From positions 1,994,001 to 2,058,000 of the forward strand of contig CP065003.1 of NCBI GenBank assembly GCA_016700175.1: a DNA stretch of 64,000 nucleotides. The letters run 5' to 3'. The position numbers and the translations under genes were made by a program. The notes below the pieces were generated by a model. That model ran no database searches. It was not told the origin of the DNA and saw only the letters and a program-made list of their open reading frames with translations. The first letter of the stretch is position 1; every line of letters begins with the position of its first letter. Source of the stretch: Acidobacteriota bacterium (GTDB taxonomy: Bacteria; Acidobacteriota; Blastocatellia; Pyrinomonadales; Pyrinomonadaceae). This document shows positions 1-8,810 of the stretch, in pieces.

Positions 1-17
1 TAGATATTGTCTTTCAT
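1..17 (-). CDS. actD: ActD, first codons only (partial)
   Basis: An ATG on the minus strand at 17 opens a frame reading MKDNI and then a codon starting TA, running off the window edge. It begins 55 bp after the actC stop. ActD (DUF3341) proteins often start with a short basic stretch followed by Ile-Tyr-Gly, which this could match, and actD follows actC in alternative complex III operons. The call rests mostly on position, because only five full codons are visible. Confidence 0.5.
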
Positions 18-72
18 AAGCCTTATCCGGGGCGGCTTCATCGCCGCCAAGACCTAATTCCGTTGCCTGCCC

Positions 73-1461
73 CTAATGCTCTTCTCCCTTTCGCTTGACC
101 TCCGCTTCCGGAAGCAGCGTGCGGACCTCGAAGATCGAGATCACCGGCAGCATCCTCACGAACAGGAAGATCAGGGCGAAGAAGAACCCGATCGTGCCGA
201 TGTACATCGTCCAGTCGAATATCGTCGGCGAGTACATTCCCCAAGAGCTCGGGAGGAAGTCGCGCTGGAGGCTCGTGATGATGATGACGAAGCGCTCGAG
301 CCACATGCCTATGCTGACGACGATGGAGATGATGAACAGCCAGAAGGGACTCTCGCGGAACCGCTTGAACCAGAGGAACTGGATCGAGATCCCGTTACAC
401 AGGATCAGAAGCCAGTACGACCACCAGTACGGGCCTTCGAACATGCGGTTGTACATCATGAAGACCTCGTACTCCGCGGCGCTGTACCAGGCGAAGAACG
501 CCTCCATCGCATAGCCGTAGCAGACGATAAGGCCCGTCGCGAGCATCACCTTGCCCATATAGATAAGGTGCGTGTCCGTGATCAGGTCCTTCATGTTGTA
601 CCAGACCCTCAAGGGGATGGTCAGGATCAGCACCATCGCAAATCCGGCGAAGATCGCGCCCGCCACAAAGTAAGGCGGGAAGATCGTCGCGTGCCATCCG
701 GGCAGCTGCGCCACCGAGAAGTCGAGGGATACGATCGAGTGGACCGAAAGCACGAGCGGCGTCGAAAGTCCCGCCAGCAGGAGATACGCGATCTCATACC
801 TGTGCCAGTGCCTCGCCGAGCCGCGCCAGCCCCACGAAAGAAGGCCGTAGGCGTATTTGAACCACTTGTTCTTAGCCCGGTCGCGGAGCGTCGCGATGTC
901 CGGGATCAAGCCGACGTACCAGAACAGAAGCGAGACCGTGGCGTAGGTCGAAACCGCGAAAACGTCCCACATCAGAGGGCTTCTGAACTGCGGCCACATC
1001 CCCATCGTGTTCGGGTACGGCAGAAGCCAGTACGCCAGCCAGGGGCGCCCGGTGTGCAGGATCGGGAACAATCCGGCGCAGGCGACCGCGAACAGCGTCA
1101 TCGCCTCCGCGAAACGGTTGATCGAAGTCCTCCACTTCTGGTTAAGAAGAAGGAGGATCGCAGAGATCAGCGTTCCGGCGTGGCCGATACCGATCCACCA
1201 GACGAAGTTGATGATCGGGAACGCCCAGCCCACGGGCTGGTTGTTCGCCCAGATACCGACGCCGTTCGTCACCAGGTAAAGCGTGGTGAACAGAAGCAGC
1301 TGCGCGACCATGAACGAGATGCCGAAGCCTATGAACCAGCCGAAGGGGGTCCGTTTCTTCAGCGTGATGTCGCTGATCTTGTCGGTGACCGAACCGTAAT
1401 CGTGGTCGCCTTCGACCATCGGAGGGTTGATCTTCCTTACAATGTCGTTTACATCCTGCAT
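73..1461 (-). CDS. actC: ActC, NrfD/PsrC-like membrane subunit of alternative complex III
   Basis: A 462-residue polytopic protein of the NrfD/PsrC family. It is the quinol-interacting membrane subunit of alternative complex III, which oxidises quinol and feeds electrons to a periplasmic or oxidase acceptor. About ten hydrophobic segments are visible, beginning near residues 45-70 after a soluble N-terminus, and a short charged tail closes the protein. The fold is rich in Trp/Tyr/Phe, with His pairs of the family such as GIGHAG near residue 92. It follows actB by 36 bp and precedes actD, so the order actA-actB-actC-actD is the canonical one. NrfD proteins of other complexes look similar; the pentaheme and fused ActB neighbours decide the call. 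Confidence 0.93.
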   Translation of the reverse strand: MQDVNDIVRKINPPMVEGDHDYGSVTDKISDITLKKRTPFGWFIGFGISFMVAQLLLFTTLYLVTNGVGIWANNQPVGWAFPIINFVWWIGIGHAGTLISAILLLLNQKWRTSINRFAEAMTLFAVACAGLFPILHTGRPWLAYWLLPYPNTMGMWPQFRSPLMWDVFAVSTYATVSLLFWYVGLIPDIATLRDRAKNKWFKYAYGLLSWGWRGSARHWHRYEIAYLLLAGLSTPLVLSVHSIVSLDFSVAQLPGWHATIFPPYFVAGAIFAGFAMVLILTIPLRVWYNMKDLITDTHLIYMGKVMLATGLIVCYGYAMEAFFAWYSAAEYEVFMMYNRMFEGPYWWSYWLLILCNGISIQFLWFKRFRESPFWLFIISIVVSIGMWLERFVIIITSLQRDFLPSSWGMYSPTIFDWTMYIGTIGFFFALIFLFVRMLPVISIFEVRTLLPEAEVKRKGEEH

Positions 1462-1497
1462 AGCTTTCCAAGCCGCGTTTGGGTCCGTGCGCCCAGA

Positions 1498-4400
1498 TTA
1501 GTGAGCCTCGCCCGCGCCCTCCTTTTTCTCGGGAGCCGAGTAATCGGGCATCGCCTTGTTCTGGTTCTTCAGACCCGCAAGATATGTCGTTCTGGGCTGA
1601 GTGTTTAGCTCGTGATTGAGAAGACCGTAGTTCCTGTGGTCTTTCTTCGATTTCGCGATCTTGCTTTCCTGGTCGTGCGCGTTGCCGAAGACGATCGCGT
1701 CGGCGGGACAAACGGACTGGCAGGCCGTCACGACCTCGCCGTCGCGTATCTCGCGGCCCTCGCGCTCGGCCTCGATCCTGGCGTGCGAGATGCGCTGGGT
1801 GCAGTACGTGCACTTTTCCATCACACCGCGGCTGCGGATCGTGACCTCGGGATTTCGCATTAGCTTGTACTGCGGCGTGTCCCAGTCCTGATAAAGGAAG
1901 AAGTTGAACCGCCTGACCTTGTACGGGCAGTTGTTCGAGCAGTACCGGGTCCCGACGCAGCGGTTGTAGACCATGTCGTTAAGGCCTTCCGCACTGTGGA
2001 CCGTCGCGTGGACCGGGCAGACGACCTCGCACGGGGCCTGTTCGCACTGCTGGCAGAGAACCGGCTGGAAGTGCGGGCCTTCGGGGTTGCTGACGTCGTC
2101 GCCCCTGTAGTAGGCGTCGATGCGCATCCAGTGCATCTCGCGGCTTCGCTCGACCTGCTCCTTACCGACGACCGGGATGTTGTTCTCCGACTGGCAGGCG
2201 ATCACGCAGGCGTTGCAGCCGACGCACGAGTTCAGGTCGATCGTCATAGCCCACTTGTGGTGCTTGGCATAGACGTCGCCGTAAACATCGCCATACATCG
2301 ACTTGTCGTACTCCTCCTCCATCGGGTGGAACTCCTCTTTGAGGTGCTCCTCGTACTCGTCCATCGACCAGTTGCGAAGGATGTCGCGGCCGCCGAGCAT
2401 CTTCGTGCCTTCGATGTTGAAGTGGATCTGAGTGGAGGCGATCTGTGTCTGGTCTCCCGTGCGGACGATGTCGCCCTTGCCGAACCACATCGCCGAGGAC
2501 TTGACGACGTCGTAGGCGTTGTAGCCAATGTCGCTGCCGACCTTGCCGGCGCGTTTTCGTCCGTAGCCAAGGAACAGCGTGATCACGTCGTCGGGCTGCC
2601 CCGGGGCGATCCACGCGGGGACAGGGCCTTCGATCTTCGATCCTTCAAAAGTGACTTCGAGGATGTCGGAAGACATATTGCCGCCCTTTGTGTTGATAAA
2701 CGCCCTTCCGAGCTCGCCGCCCGCGAAGTCCTTGTATTTCTTGTTTTGATTGATCCCGAGCTTCTGCGCCGTGTTCGGGCTGATCAGCGCGACGTTCTCC
2801 CAGGTGACTTTGTTCAAAGGGTTCGGAAGCTCCTGAAGCCATCCGTTGTTCGTGAACCTTCCGTCGTAAACACACGGATCCGGAAGCACCGTGAACTCGA
2901 GCGCGCCCTCGCCCGCCGGAGCGGCGGCGATATTCGCGATGAATCCGCTGTTGACCGAAACCGACTTGGTCTGCGCCTGCGTCCCCGGAACGAAGCCGTC
3001 GTGGACGGCCTTGCGCCATCGGTCCTCGAACGTCTGCGGGGCGGCGGCGGCGGGAGTTGGCTGAGTTGACGGAGTTGGCTGAGTTGTCTCAGTTGACTGA
3101 GTTGACTGAGTTGTCTGAGTTGTCGGAGTTGTCTGAGTTGATGGAGTTTGCTGAGTTGACGGAGTTTCCTCAGTTGATTGACCAGTGCCGGTTGCTGCGG
3201 CGGCCTGCGCGGCGGGAGCTTCAGCAGGAGTGGCAGCCGGAGCGGCTGCGACTGCCGGAGGAGCGCCTGTCATTCCCTGAGCCTGCCAGTACTCCTGGAC
3301 GATCTGCATCGAGCTCTTCTCGAAGTTCTCGCGGAAACAAAGCTGGACCACCTCGGATATGCTCTTGCTGTCGTACAGCGGCGCTATCAAAGGCTGGGCG
3401 ATCGTCACCGTGCCGTCGAATGCCCTTGTGTCGCCCCACGCCTCAAGATAGTGGGCCGCCGACACGTGCCAGTGGCAGAGAGCGCCCGTTTCGTCGAAAT
3501 GCTCGCCGACGTGGACCCGGAAAGGCACGTTCTCGAGCCTTTCCTGAGTGAACTTGAGGTCGGAAGGCGTGTTGTAGGCCGGATTTCCTCCGAGCATTAC
3601 GAGGACCTTCACGCGTTTCTCGTCGATATCCTTAACAAGCTCCGCCAGCTGTTCGCGCTGCAGCTTGTCGGTGTTCGGCGAAAGCGGCTCTATGTAATCG
3701 ACCGTTTGGCCGACCGCGCCGAGCGCGTCGTTCATCGCGAACGCGAGGGCGTGCACTGCCGCCGGCTGGTTACGTCCGGCGACCACGAGCGACGATCCCT
3801 TGTGGGCCATAAGGTCCTTAGCCATCTCGCGGACCCAGGCCGTCACGTTCTCCGGCAAACCCGTCGACGAAGCTCCGCTGACACCCATCTCGGCAGCGGC
3901 GGCCTTCGCCGCCTCGATCACCTGGCTGGGTTTGAGCGCCAGCCTGTGGTCGGCCTTCGCGCCCGTGAGCGACAACGTTGTCTCCATCGAATAGAGCCGG
4001 TTGATCTCCTTCTTTTCTTCGGAGACCGCGCGGCCTTTCGAGAAATCCTTGATGTAGCGAACGTTGAATCCGGAAAAAATGTCGGCGTCGATCGAAAGTA
4101 TCCTGTCCGCTTTGTCGAACTTGTAGACCGGCTGTGCCGCGGAACCGAACGCCATCTTCGAGCCTTCGATCGAGTTGTCGTCGTTGACCGGCTCGTACTG
4201 GATCCATTTTGCGTTCGGAAGCTCCTGCAGGAGCCTGTTGAACTGGTCAATCTGCGACGGCGACGTGACCGTTTCGGTCAGGAAGCGGACCCCTTCGCCT
4301 CCGTTGGCGCGGGTTTCCTCGATTTTGCCTCGGAGTTCGGTGAAGAACGCCTGCCACGTCTTGGGAACGCCTCGGTAAAGGATCTCCTTCGAACGGTCGG

Positions 4401-4866
4401 GATCATAAAGCCCCAAAATCGATGCCTGCACCCTTACATCGGTCGCGCCGAGGCTGCCGGGGTGGTCCGGATTGCCCTCGACCTTCGTCGGACGGCCTTC
4501 GTGCGAACGGGCGAGAACTCCGGTTGCAATGCCTCCAAGCGTCATCGCCGTGGCAAAGAACAGGGGTTTTCCGGGAACCAGGCCCTCCGGCTGATTTACG
4601 TAGGGAACGATCTTCTCCGCCGGCTGGATGACGCATCCGCTGAGCCCCGCAAGCGCGAGCGACGCGCCCATCACCTTCACAAAATTCCTGCGGCTCAGCG
4701 TGCTGTCCCATTCTTCGGCGTGCGCCGGGTACTCTTCCCTGACGAAGTTCTCGAACTCCGGTGCGTCGACGAATTCTTCGACGCTTCGCCAGTATTCCTT
4801 TCCGCTCGTGGAGAGGATCTTTTCCTTCAGTGACGCAAAGTTAGTTGTACTGTCTTTGCTTGGCAT
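1498..4866 (-). CDS. actB: ActB, fused molybdopterin-like/four-cluster iron-sulfur subunit of alternative complex III
   Basis: A 1122-residue periplasmic subunit with three parts. First, an N-terminal extension (YWRSVEEF near residue 25) followed by a twin-arginine signal with Arg59-Arg60 and a lipobox-like LSGC ending at Cys78, resembling the extended Tat domain of MoCo/4Fe-4S proteins. Second, a molybdopterin-oxidoreductase-like domain (about 80-840), which in ActB is known to lack the cofactor. Third, a ferredoxin-like domain (about 870-1085) with CVGCNACVIAC, CQQCEQAPCEVVC, CVGTRYCSNNC and CTYC plus a final Cys group, enough for four Fe-S clusters. An Ala/Pro- and Thr/Gln-rich linker lies at about 545-612 and is encoded by a 9-bp tandem repeat. 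The gene lies between actA and actC. Confidence 0.94.
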   Translation of the reverse strand: MPSKDSTTNFASLKEKILSTSGKEYWRSVEEFVDAPEFENFVREEYPAHAEEWDSTLSRRNFVKVMGASLALAGLSGCVIQPAEKIVPYVNQPEGLVPGKPLFFATAMTLGGIATGVLARSHEGRPTKVEGNPDHPGSLGATDVRVQASILGLYDPDRSKEILYRGVPKTWQAFFTELRGKIEETRANGGEGVRFLTETVTSPSQIDQFNRLLQELPNAKWIQYEPVNDDNSIEGSKMAFGSAAQPVYKFDKADRILSIDADIFSGFNVRYIKDFSKGRAVSEEKKEINRLYSMETTLSLTGAKADHRLALKPSQVIEAAKAAAAEMGVSGASSTGLPENVTAWVREMAKDLMAHKGSSLVVAGRNQPAAVHALAFAMNDALGAVGQTVDYIEPLSPNTDKLQREQLAELVKDIDEKRVKVLVMLGGNPAYNTPSDLKFTQERLENVPFRVHVGEHFDETGALCHWHVSAAHYLEAWGDTRAFDGTVTIAQPLIAPLYDSKSISEVVQLCFRENFEKSSMQIVQEYWQAQGMTGAPPAVAAAPAATPAEAPAAQAAAATGTGQSTEETPSTQQTPSTQTTPTTQTTQSTQSTETTQPTPSTQPTPAAAAPQTFEDRWRKAVHDGFVPGTQAQTKSVSVNSGFIANIAAAPAGEGALEFTVLPDPCVYDGRFTNNGWLQELPNPLNKVTWENVALISPNTAQKLGINQNKKYKDFAGGELGRAFINTKGGNMSSDILEVTFEGSKIEGPVPAWIAPGQPDDVITLFLGYGRKRAGKVGSDIGYNAYDVVKSSAMWFGKGDIVRTGDQTQIASTQIHFNIEGTKMLGGRDILRNWSMDEYEEHLKEEFHPMEEEYDKSMYGDVYGDVYAKHHKWAMTIDLNSCVGCNACVIACQSENNIPVVGKEQVERSREMHWMRIDAYYRGDDVSNPEGPHFQPVLCQQCEQAPCEVVCPVHATVHSAEGLNDMVYNRCVGTRYCSNNCPYKVRRFNFFLYQDWDTPQYKLMRNPEVTIRSRGVMEKCTYCTQRISHARIEAEREGREIRDGEVVTACQSVCPADAIVFGNAHDQESKIAKSKKDHRNYGLLNHELNTQPRTTYLAGLKNQNKAMPDYSAPEKKEGAGEAH
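3054..3179 (-). repeat. In-frame 9-bp tandem repeat inside actB (14 units)
   Basis: Fourteen 9-bp units of the form GAGTTNNCT/GAGTTGACG (plus-strand sense) run without interruption from 3054 to 3179. On the coding strand they give a three-residue period of the type Thr-Gln-Ser/Thr at ActB residues about 563-603. Related 9-bp arrays sit outside genes at 26282-26353 and 34812-34955. Confidence 0.92.
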
Positions 4867-4973
4867 TTCGTTTCTGGTTCCCTCGAGTTTTTATCTCGCC
4901 GGCCGACTGCCGGCTTTCGCGCTCCTCGCGCGGAGCGACTTCTGATCGGGCGGCGCGCTGACCGCCCCACGGC

Positions 4974-5633
4974 CTATCGGTGGCACGTCGAGCAGCTCGT
5001 AAGGAGCTCGCGGCTCCTGAGCTTGTACTCCTTGCCTAGCTCCGTCCTCTGCTCGGCGGTCAGGTTGCCGTCCTTCCAGTCCATGTTGTAGATCTCCGAC
5101 CTGGGCCGGATGAACGCTTCCGGATTCCTGTGGCACGAAAGGCACCATTCCATCTGCAGGGTGTTTTCCTGATAAACGGCGGGCATGTTGTCGATCTGGC
5201 CGTGACAGGTCGAGCATCCGACGCCCTTCGCAACGTGGATACTGTGGTTGAAGTACGCGAATTCGGGCAGGTCGTGGACCCTTTCCCAAAGGATCGGAGT
5301 GTTCTCGCGAAAGCTCGACTGAACCGGCTCAAGGTAGGGCGAGTCGGCCCAGAGCTGGTTGTGGCAGTTCATACACGTCTGGGTCGGAGGCATTCCGGCC
5401 GAAGCTGCCGTCTCGACCGACGTGTGGCAGTAGCGGCAGTCGATACCGTCGTCGCCGACGTGGTGCTTGTGAGAGAACTGCACGGGCTGCGGCCGTTCCA
5501 GATACCTGTTGGTCAGGTATGAAGAACGGGCGATCTGGGTATAGGCGAAGAAGACCAGGCCTCCCAGAACAACGACCGCGACCATGCTCGCTTTGGCGAC
5601 GTGATTCGCTCCGCGATGAAATAGTTGAGCCAT
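4974..5633 (-). CDS. actA: ActA, membrane-anchored pentaheme cytochrome c of alternative complex III
   Basis: A 219-residue protein with an uncleaved N-terminal membrane anchor (about residues 16-33) and five CxxCH heme c sites at residues 66-70, 87-91, 140-144, 164-168 and 214-218. The last site is at the extreme C-terminus. Additional His residues (HKHH near 55, FNHSIH near 130) are candidates for distal heme ligands. ActA takes electrons from the Fe-S chain of ActB and passes them to a soluble cytochrome c, cupredoxin or oxidase. It is the first gene of the act operon; actB starts 107 bp downstream. Five sites is the usual number for the family. Confidence 0.95.
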   Translation of the reverse strand: MAQLFHRGANHVAKASMVAVVVLGGLVFFAYTQIARSSYLTNRYLERPQPVQFSHKHHVGDDGIDCRYCHTSVETAASAGMPPTQTCMNCHNQLWADSPYLEPVQSSFRENTPILWERVHDLPEFAYFNHSIHVAKGVGCSTCHGQIDNMPAVYQENTLQMEWCLSCHRNPEAFIRPRSEIYNMDWKDGNLTAEQRTELGKEYKLRSRELLTSCSTCHR

Positions 5634-5928
5634 CGAATTTTTCTCGTAAAACCTTTGGTACCAAGAAGCTAGAGCTATACCCCGATCCTGCCTGGGAGGG
5701 CGGGATCCGGTGGGGAAAAGCCTGCTTTTTTGTGTTGATTAAGACCTAATGCTAAAGCTTAACCTACGATTCTACTCAAACTTTCAAATTCCGCAAATTA
5801 GCAAGTTGAAAATATCCGCTCATCCAACATTGTGCAAGTTTTCACAAAATTAGAGGTACTGATAACCCTTATAATCTGAGGTTCTTTTCAATGTTTGCTT
5901 GTGGGACGATGCCTTCAGATGCTCGGCG
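5634..5928. other. AT-rich spacer between the act operon and the ROK-like gene
   Basis: This 295-bp gap must hold the act operon promoter on the minus strand and any 3' signal of the gene at 5929. It is clearly more AT-rich than its surroundings between 5740 and 5890. No box pair or hairpin convincing enough to name was found. Confidence 0.5.
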
Positions 5929-6867
5929 CTACGCAGCTTTTCCCAAGCCGCCTCCGGCAAGGAGTGCGACGCCTATCGCGCCCGCGTTCGCCCCGAGTTC
6001 GCCCTCGGCGATCGTGACCGCTTCGAAACTGGGAGCAAAGCTGAGCTCCCTTGCGCGCCGGACGATCCCCTTAAGGACAAGGTGCTTCGCCTGCATGATC
6101 TCCCCGCCGACGATCACCCTTTCAATATTAAGCAGATTGATGACGCCCGCCAGGGCGGCGCCGACGTACATTCCCGTCCGCTGAAGCATCAGCTGGGCGA
6201 AATCGTCGTCGTCTTCCGCGGCGCGAATCACGTCCTCGATCGTGATGTTGTCCTCGCCGACCGTATTGAGCGAAGAGGTCGGGTCCTGGTGGAACCAGTT
6301 CTTGGTGCGCCGGATTATGTTGGCGGTTGACGCGACGTCCTCCAGCTTCATTCCCTCGGAATTGACGGCGATGTAACCGAATTCGCCAGCGAAACCCGAA
6401 GCTCCTCTCCAGAGCTTCCGGCCGAGGATCAGCGCTCCGCCGACTCCCTCTCCGAGAGTCACATAGAAAATATCATTGCTTCCGCGACCCGCGCCCTCGA
6501 CCATTTCGCCGTAAGCGGCAGCATTAGCGTCATTCTCGAAACAGATCTCAAGATCCGTGTAATGCCTTAACTCGGAGACTAGATCGACCGAGGAATGCTC
6601 CGGGATGAGTCCGGAGAACGCGATGTGACCCGTGCCGGTCTTTAGGAGACCCGGAAGGGCGACGCCCAGCGTGATCTGTTCGCCGAACATTTCGTGGGCG
6701 CGGGTCACGGCCTTGCCGATCTGTGCTGTGGGCTCGTCCGCCGTGTCGACCTCTTCCGCGACCGCACGGACCACCTCGCCGCCGGCATCGAGCGCGACCG
6801 TCGTGATCTTCGTCCTTCCGACCTCGATCCCGACCTGCAAATTTCCCGGTTCGGGCGTCTCCTGCAT
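5929..6867 (-). CDS. ROK-family sugar kinase-like protein with altered signature motifs
   Basis: A 312-residue protein with the two-lobed ROK/ASKHA layout. A phosphate-binding strand lies at residues 12-20, the catalytic END-ANAAAYGE block is mid-protein, and the second phosphate loop VTLGEGVGGALI follows. ROK glucokinases normally carry DIGGTK at the first loop and a zinc-binding CxCGxxGCxE motif after GExGH. Here the loop is EVGRTK (Glu15, Arg18) and the region after GEFGYI has no cysteines, so kinase activity is uncertain. The ATG at 6867 was chosen because AAAGGA lies about ten bases upstream; an in-frame ATG at 6912 lacks such a site. It is divergent from the DedA gene. Confidence 0.75.
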   Translation of the reverse strand: MQETPEPGNLQVGIEVGRTKITTVALDAGGEVVRAVAEEVDTADEPTAQIGKAVTRAHEMFGEQITLGVALPGLLKTGTGHIAFSGLIPEHSSVDLVSELRHYTDLEICFENDANAAAYGEMVEGAGRGSNDIFYVTLGEGVGGALILGRKLWRGASGFAGEFGYIAVNSEGMKLEDVASTANIIRRTKNWFHQDPTSSLNTVGEDNITIEDVIRAAEDDDDFAQLMLQRTGMYVGAALAGVINLLNIERVIVGGEIMQAKHLVLKGIVRRARELSFAPSFEAVTIAEGELGANAGAIGVALLAGGGLGKAA

Positions 6868-7041
6868 CGCTGTATCGTCCTTTCTGTGCAAAAAGTTAGG
6901 GTCCGAAACCACGGTGATGATATGCCCGCTTCAGGGCTCTGTCAAACGGTTTTCAGGCGGGGGAAAAGGTTTGACTAGCCAGTGTTTGAAGGATATCTTT
7001 GTTTACCTGTCCGGGCGTGCAGAGAAGCCGGTCCTAGCACC

Positions 7042-7734
7042 ATGCAGGAAACGTTCTATCAATTATTCGAGCAGTACGGCATCTACGCGGTCTTCGCACT
7101 CTGCACCGTCGAAGGCGATATCACACTCCTGCTTGCGGGCGTTCTCGCTCATCAGGGCTACTTCGGCCCTTTCAGCTTCTTAAAGGTCTACATCTTCGGA
7201 ACCCTCGGCGGAATGGTTGGCGATACGTTCGGCTACTTCGTCGGAAGACTGTTTCAGCAGTCGGTCAAGAACCACGCTTTCTACAAGATGGCCCAGCCGA
7301 GGATCGAACGCCTTATAGAGAAGTTCGGCGGGACCGCGATCATCGTCTCGAAGTACATTTATGGTATCCGGGCGGCGATGTGCCTGTTCAACGGCATCGG
7401 GCGAATGCCGCTCCACAGGTTCATCTTTCTCGACTTCATCAGCTGTTCCATCTGGGTGCTTCTGCTTTCAAGCGTCGGCTATTTCTTCAGCGGCGCGGTC
7501 ACGACCATCATCGGCGACTTCCAGCAGATAGGCATCGCGGTGTTCTTCATCGTGCTGGCGGGGATAATCATCTTCTATATGATCGAGAGGTTCCTGCTCT
7601 CGGACAAGCTCGAGGAGGCCGACCCGCTCACGATCTACCGCATTGAAGAGAAGATCCACGACCTCGAAGAAAAGCTCCACCTGACCGGCTCTCCGAATCC
7701 CGACGAAGAAGCAGAACCCGAGAAAAGGGCGTGA
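7042..7734 (+). CDS. DedA-family inner-membrane protein
   Basis: A 230-residue DedA/VTT-domain protein. These proteins have several membrane and re-entrant segments and are linked to undecaprenyl-phosphate or phospholipid flipping and to pH or envelope stress resistance. Visible family marks are the acidic EGDITLL near residue 20, the GGMVGDTFGYFVGR block and the later SKYIYGIRAAMCLFNGIGRM segment (consensus G-x-x-R-x-x-x-P-x-x-x-G region). The last 45 residues form a charged, probably coiled tail (EEKIHDLEEKL), which is longer than in minimal members. The start at ATG 7042 puts a hydrophobic segment directly at the N-terminus. The stop codon is the first element of a short 7-bp-period repeat. 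Confidence 0.85.
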   Translation: MQETFYQLFEQYGIYAVFALCTVEGDITLLLAGVLAHQGYFGPFSFLKVYIFGTLGGMVGDTFGYFVGRLFQQSVKNHAFYKMAQPRIERLIEKFGGTAIIVSKYIYGIRAAMCLFNGIGRMPLHRFIFLDFISCSIWVLLLSSVGYFFSGAVTTIIGDFQQIGIAVFFIVLAGIIIFYMIERFLLSDKLEEADPLTIYRIEEKIHDLEEKLHLTGSPNPDEEAEPEKRA

Positions 7735-8063
7735 CCATTGACCAATGAACGGCGACGAGTCGCTTGGACCGCGGGCGTCCTCGCCCGCACGATCCGCGGA
7801 TCCGCCCGAATCAGTACCGGGAGCGGTAGCGACCGGCCCCCATCGACGGCTGAACACGACTTTGGAACCTTGAACCTGGAACTGCCGGCGGCAGCCCTCC
7901 CTTACGGTCGGACTTCGAATACGGCCCTGGAACCTTGAACTTGTAACTCGAGCGCCCCCCGCCTTGCCGGAGATCGACGACATCCTTGACTTGCCCACGT
8001 TTCGCAAATAATCTGCGGAATACCCCGATTCTCTCTCTGCCGCTTTCCAGGAGGACAGGTACC
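7735..8063. other. Non-coding spacer with 7-bp-period repeats and an interspersed repeat
   Basis: No gene is supported here. Imperfect 7-bp-period runs appear at 7733-7747 (GACCATT/GACCAAT), 7864-7884 (GGAACCT TGAACCT GGAACTG) and 7929-7949. Around 7805-7832 lies CAGTACCGGGAGCGGTAGCG followed by ACCGG, whose inverted copy is found near 55380-55408. The stretch reading CCCTCCCTTACGGTCGG near 7896 recurs near 34676, 54926 and 55160. Confidence 0.75.
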
Positions 8064-8810
8064 GTGAGGACTACCGCAGTAATCTCAGCCGTCTTGCTAC
8101 TCAGCGTCCTCGCCGCGGCGCAGGACTATTCTCGGCTGGAGCGCTCGGCCGACCGCGTCAAGGACGCCGCAGAAGTCGTCTCAAAGGCTACCGGCGATGC
8201 GTTTCAAAGGGGACGGCAGAATTCCTCCGACGCGATTGAGCAAGCCTTCCTCGCCGAGCAGGTCCTCGCCGCCGCGAAACTTATGGAAAAGTTGGTCAGC
8301 GACAAATACGAGATCGGCGACCTTCGTCTTGCGGCGAACGTACTGAAGGAACTGTCGGAAAACTTCCCGGCGTCGGGAGGCAGCTGGGGCGCACTCAAGA
8401 ACAGCATCGACTCGCTTGTGTTCGATCTCGCCGCGGGAGCGTCAGGACCTCCGACGCCGCCGCCCGCCACGGACGACGGCCGTGAAGTGGACGAAAGCAG
8501 GATTCTCGGGAGGTTCTTCTGGAACGGAGAGATCGACGACGAGGTACAACTGACTGTCAGCGGGACGAGGATCACGTCCAAGGCGATATCCGGAAGAACG
8601 CTCGAGGACGGGACCTACAGTTTCACCTCGGCGCTTCCGCGCGAAGACGGCCTGATCGTAAGAGCGGTGAAGACCGACGGAAGAGGGATCGTTTCGGTAA
8701 TCCAGCAGCCGAGCGCCGAAAACGATTACTCGGCCGTGATACGGATTGTGGACGAGGGCAGCGGAGCGCGGCCCTATTCGCTGGAGATCTACTGGTACAA
8801 GGGAAACTAG
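8064..8810 (+). CDS. Secreted protein of unknown function
   Basis: A 248-residue protein starting at GTG 8064, chosen because AGGAGG lies nine bases upstream and the first residues form a clean signal peptide (VRTTAVISAVLLLSVLAAAQ, with cleavage after the AAA region). The mature N-terminal half (about 25-130) is predicted helical and charged. A Pro-rich linker (PTPPPA) near residue 138 leads to a C-terminal half of about 100 residues that looks like a small beta domain ending in Glu-Ile-Tyr-Trp-Tyr. I do not recognise a named family. It converges on purQ, and the two stop codons overlap within one CTAG at 8807-8810. Confidence 0.75.
   Translation: MRTTAVISAVLLLSVLAAAQDYSRLERSADRVKDAAEVVSKATGDAFQRGRQNSSDAIEQAFLAEQVLAAAKLMEKLVSDKYEIGDLRLAANVLKELSENFPASGGSWGALKNSIDSLVFDLAAGASGPPTPPPATDDGREVDESRILGRFFWNGEIDDEVQLTVSGTRITSKAISGRTLEDGTYSFTSALPREDGLIVRAVKTDGRGIVSVIQQPSAENDYSAVIRIVDEGSGARPYSLEIYWYKGN

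Noticed and set aside
76..1608. Long plus-strand open frame opposite actC
   Set aside because: It is antisense to a strongly conserved gene, has Arg/Asp/Glu/His-rich composition typical of a GC-rich complementary strand and no domain. Similar antisense frames opposite actB, kefC and the P-type ATPase were dropped for the same reason.
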